In this document: positions 61,218 to 64,000 of the stretch, piece by piece
How positions within the stretch are numbered: position 1 is the first letter of the stretch
Layout of the letters: every line of letters begins with the position of its first letter
Source of the DNA: Flammeovirgaceae bacterium 311
GTDB taxonomy: Bacteria; Bacteroidota; Bacteroidia; Cytophagales; Cyclobacteriaceae
Direction of reading: 5' to 3'
NCBI GenBank assembly: GCA_000597885.1
Contig: CP004371.1
Span: 1,752,501-1,816,500 of the forward strand
Length of the DNA: 64,000 bases
Position numbers and translations under genes: made by a program
Notes under the pieces: model-generated
Databases searched by the model: none
What the model saw: the letters and a program-made list of their open reading frames with translations, nothing else
What the model was told of the DNA's origin: nothing

Positions 61218-62462
61218 TTAATAGTCAATCACATCTTCAAAAATATTTTCCATCACCACCGCCACAGAGCCCAGGATACCGGCATTCTGACCTAGTTTCG
61301 ACAGGGCTAGGGTTGTCTTTTCTCTTATCTGCGCCATGCAGTAAATATTAATAGAGTGCTGAATAGGCGTTGTAATGTACTGCTTGGCTTCTGCTATCCT
61401 GCCTCCCAGTATGATCAGCTCCGGATTATAGAGCTGAATCAGGATGGCAATTCCTTTTCCTAAATTCAACCCGATCTGCGACAGGATATTGATGGCATAC
61501 TGGTCTCCGCGGTTAGCGGCATCAATTACCAGCTGTGGCTCAATACTATCAATTTCCTGGTCGGACAATTCGTTCAGAAGAGAATTCTGGCCCGACTTGA
61601 TTCCTTCCTTGGCCAAACGGGCAAGTGCAATGCCGGAAGCGACAGTTTCCAGGCAACCCCTTTTTCCGCAGTAACAGAGGGCACCATCGTTTACAAAAGG
61701 GATATGGCCGATTTCGCCGGAAAAACCAGTAATGCCGCTCTGCAGATTTCCATCCAGAATAACCCCTAAGCCTATGCCCCAGTCTAGCGAAAGCACTAAT
61801 ACATCCTTTTTACCGTGGGCCAGACCAAATCTGTACTCTGCCAATGCTGAGGCTTTCACATCATTTTCTATGTGAACGGGTTTTTTGAATCTGTTTTCCA
61901 GCAGCTGTTGCAGTGAGTCAGTGCCCGGCTCGGTTTGCATATAGGTATAATTGTTCCCTTCCTTCGATGCCACCAGACCAGGCATATTCAACCCAACACC
62001 CATCAGCTTTGCTGAATCTATACCCGAACTGTCGATCAGCTCCTGCGCATGCTTGTAGAGCAACTCGTGGGCTCCTATACCATCAGAGACCCGAACAGGA
62101 TATGTTTTGATCCCGGTAATATTATTATTGTTGTTATCGAAGATTGCCATTCTGGTTTTAAACCTGCCCATGGCTATGCTGAGTACAAAAAGTGAATTAT
62201 CGCGCAGGCCATAGAGATCAGGCTTTCGTCCACCCTCTGATTTTGCCCTGCCCTGCTTTTCTACCAGGTCTTCAGACATTAATTCATTGAGCAGACTCAT
62301 GGAGGTAGGTGAACTCATGCCTATTACATTACACAAATCAGAATTTGTTTTGGCGCCCTTAACATAAAGATGCTTGATAATCTTAATCTTTTGTGTGTGC
62401 TTTTTCCGCTCAACGTTATTGAGCTTGTCTAAATAAGACTCACCTTTTATTATCGTACTCAT
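61218..62462 (-). CDS. ROK family transcriptional regulator (NagC-like)
   Basis: The 414-aa protein has an N-terminal winged helix-turn-helix (about residues 20-85, IKIIKHLYVKGAKTNSDLCNVIGMSSPTSMSLLNELMSEDLVE) followed by the ROK sugar-sensing domain with GIGLGVILDGNLQSGITGFSGEIGHIPF and an intact zinc motif CYCGKRGCLE. As the most upstream gene of the amino-sugar locus it likely represses it and is relieved by GlcNAc-6-P, as NagC does. A palindrome 56 bases before its start may be its operator. Confidence 0.9.
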   Translation of the reverse strand: MSTIIKGESYLDKLNNVERKKHTQKIKIIKHLYVKGAKTNSDLCNVIGMSSPTSMSLLNELMSEDLVEKQGRAKSEGGRKPDLYGLRDNSLFVLSIAMGRFKTRMAIFDNNNNNITGIKTYPVRVSDGIGAHELLYKHAQELIDSSGIDSAKLMGVGLNMPGLVASKEGNNYTYMQTEPGTDSLQQLLENRFKKPVHIENDVKASALAEYRFGLAHGKKDVLVLSLDWGIGLGVILDGNLQSGITGFSGEIGHIPFVNDGALCYCGKRGCLETVASGIALARLAKEGIKSGQNSLLNELSDQEIDSIEPQLVIDAANRGDQYAINILSQIGLNLGKGIAILIQLYNPELIILGGRIAEAKQYITTPIQHSINIYCMAQIREKTTLALSKLGQNAGILGSVAVVMENIFEDVIDY

Positions 62463-62761
62463 GCTTACCCAGCTTGGATATAATTAATTAATCAAGATTT
62501 TTATTTTAAAGGCTACACCTTTTATAAATATTTTATAAAAGTAAAAAATCTTAACCTAACCCTAACATTAACACTACATATATTCTTTAGTAAGCAGTTA
62601 AATTTGATTACTGGAATAAACATGTCTTTTCTGATCGGGCTTTTCATGTATCAGGCACTGCACTATTAAATGTTAACCTCCTTAGAATATGTTTGATGTT
62701 AAAATCAAGATCTTAATTGCTTAATTAATTGTATAGCAAACACTTATACAGCCGTTTCAGT
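62463..62761. other. intergenic region upstream of the amino-sugar locus
   Basis: This 299-bp very AT-rich stretch contains the palindrome at 62519-62541. It must hold the start of the amino-sugar transcript and the end of the PQQ-type gene transcript. No gene or terminator was recognised. Confidence 0.6.
62519..62541. promoter_or_regulatory. 10-bp-arm palindrome, candidate ROK operator
   Basis: CTTTTATAAA (62519-62528), TAT, and TTTATAAAAG (62532-62541) form a perfect inverted repeat 56 bases upstream of the ROK regulator start. The symmetry and position fit autoregulation; an exact NagC consensus match is not claimed. Confidence 0.5.
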
Positions 62762-64000
62762 TTAGCTACCTTTGAGCAGTACAATCTTTCCATCTACACT
62801 GGTAGCCACTACTCCTGCTCCATGCTTTAGGGGTTTCACGGTATTCACCATATCTTCACTTAGCTGATAAATCCATTTTACCTTCTTCTCTTTTACATCC
62901 ACTGCATACACCCGCCCGTAAGTAGTTCCAAAGAAGAAGGTAGACCCATCATCAAAAGCAGGGGCAGAATAAGAAAAGTCCCTGCCAAATTCACCGGATA
63001 TTTTAAAGATGACTGCCGGCTCTTCCTTTTTGGTGCTCCAGGCTACAATGGTATCCTGCATGGTTTTTGCTACCAGCCAGCTCTGGCTGTTTTTTCCTCC
63101 CAGGGATTCTCGTACCCTAAACTGATCGCTAACATAGGTCTGCTCCCCCGTTTTCAGGTCGAACTCCCGTAGCTTTTCATCGGGAGCCACCATGTATACT
63201 TTGCCATTCTGAATTACAGGTTCACTCATGGCTGGTGAGTAGTAACGGCTGTAATCGTTGTTTTTCCACTCCCAGGCGAGGGTGCCATCTTTGGTATTTA
63301 AAGCATAAAGGGTTTTATTCCAGGTGCCAAAAATTACTTTTCCATCCCCAACGGCAGGCTTGCCTGGCGGAAACCCGGCTAAGCCTTCATAGGTCCAGAT
63401 TACTTTTCCCGTAGCCAGGTCAATGGCCCTGAATTTCAGGTCGCTGCTGCCAATATACACCAGCTTTTCGTGAATGGCCGGCGATGCCAGCACAGGAGCG
63501 CCTGTTTTAAGCTTCCAGATCAGCGAACCATTTTCAGCATTCAGGCAGTAAACCATGCTATCGGCAGCGCCAAACACCACCCTGTTACCCGCCACTTCGG
63601 CAGATGAATAAATAGACTGCCCGGCCTTAAATTGCCAGTTTACGCTTGCATTTTGGATATCCAAAGATTTAAACTCACCCAGCAGGTTACCGATCAGCAC
63701 ATTATTTTTCCACAGGGCGGGGGTTGCAACAATATTGCCGCTATCCTGGTAGGTCCAGGCTGCTTTAACTACTTTGTGCTCCTCCCTAATTGGCACCGAA
63801 CCCGATTCAGGTGCCGCAATGCGGGGTCTTTCGGTATTTCCTCTTAAGCGCAGGGAGGCCCAGCGGGGATTTTCAGCTTTACCTACATCCACCATCTTTA
63901 CAAAAGCAGAGTCTGGCGTCATTACTACCGTATTATAAGCAAAGGTTCCTTTCCGGGATTGTGCTGTTCTGGTCATAATGCCGGTAATACCTCCGAAATC
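62762..64000 (-). CDS. PQQ-type beta-propeller protein, 5' end beyond the window
   Basis: The frame is open to the window edge, so the first visible ATG (63976) is probably internal: the codons before it read DFGGITGI. The visible 413 residues form a WD/PQQ-type propeller with repeated GxVxWxxxxG-like blades (for example NAENGSLIWKLKTGAPVLASPAIH, DLATGKVIWTYEGLAG, NTKDGTLAWEWKNND). Similar Bacteroidota proteins carry an N-terminal metallophosphoesterase domain, which here would lie outside the window. The C-terminus ends GKIVLLKGS just before a long AT-rich spacer. Confidence 0.75.
   Translation of the reverse strand, partial: DFGGITGIMTRTAQSRKGTFAYNTVVMTPDSAFVKMVDVGKAENPRWASLRLRGNTERPRIAAPESGSVPIREEHKVVKAAWTYQDSGNIVATPALWKNNVLIGNLLGEFKSLDIQNASVNWQFKAGQSIYSSAEVAGNRVVFGAADSMVYCLNAENGSLIWKLKTGAPVLASPAIHEKLVYIGSSDLKFRAIDLATGKVIWTYEGLAGFPPGKPAVGDGKVIFGTWNKTLYALNTKDGTLAWEWKNNDYSRYYSPAMSEPVIQNGKVYMVAPDEKLREFDLKTGEQTYVSDQFRVRESLGGKNSQSWLVAKTMQDTIVAWSTKKEEPAVIFKISGEFGRDFSYSAPAFDDGSTFFFGTTYGRVYAVDVKEKKVKWIYQLSEDMVNTVKPLKHGAGVVATSVDGKIVLLKGS

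Overview
The window is a stretch of a Bacteroidota chromosome, most likely from the Cytophagales. The indicators are: a SprB-like gliding/adhesion protein with a type B sorting domain beside a PorP/SprF protein (type IX secretion); promoters of the TAnnTTTG class with an upstream TTG; Na+-translocating NADH:quinone reductase; a NagB-LmbE fusion; and a DUF1704 (QEGLA) peptidase cassette. Genes are dense and no insertion sequence, phage, integrase or CRISPR array was seen, so this looks like ordinary chromosome with a few accessory cassettes. The species cannot be named from the sequence alone.

Layout. 1-8.2 kb: tryptophan operon on the minus strand, trpE-trpG-trpD-trpC-trpF-trpB-trpA followed by a DAHP synthase. 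It is preceded by a 19-codon leader peptide with three consecutive Trp codons and a transcription attenuator. 8.4-10.7 kb: a 46-aa THX-type ribosomal protein gene and an M13 lipoprotein peptidase. 10.9-13.5 kb (plus): an unknown Cys/His-rich protein, the 4.5S SRP RNA with a strong promoter, a fructose-6-phosphate aldolase/transaldolase, a 67-aa conserved protein and FtsE. 13.5-23.6 kb (minus): CCA-adding enzyme, a divergent YrdC-like protein, PorP/SprF and a 2351-aa PKD-repeat surface protein. 24-27.5 kb (plus): pyrG-yidC.

27.6-31.9 kb (minus): a four-gene cassette of N-formylglutamate amidohydrolase-like enzyme, QEGLA metallopeptidase, GshB-like ATP-grasp ligase and macro-domain hydrolase. 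This is the most interesting candidate for an incompletely described system. 31.9-40 kb (minus): phosphatase and DUF502 pair; nqrABCDE, ending in a terminator without nqrF; cmk-ispH. 40.2-46 kb: adenine deaminase, a secreted subtilase, a small coiled-coil protein and two tandem L,D-transpeptidase-fold proteins. 46.2-50.6 kb: ABC-F ATPase, TrkA-C membrane protein, a tiny membrane protein and a HipA-like/DUF3037 pair.

50.6-62.5 kb (minus): an amino-sugar locus with a ROK repressor, a NagB-LmbE fusion, a ROK kinase, an MFS sugar importer, two GH89 alpha-N-acetylglucosaminidase lipoproteins and an exported Gfo/Idh/MocA protein. Together these could release GlcNAc from terminal alpha-GlcNAc glycans, import it, phosphorylate it, deacetylate it and deaminate it to fructose-6-phosphate. 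The right edge cuts a PQQ-type beta-propeller protein.

Functional calls rest on motif recognition by eye. No database search was run.
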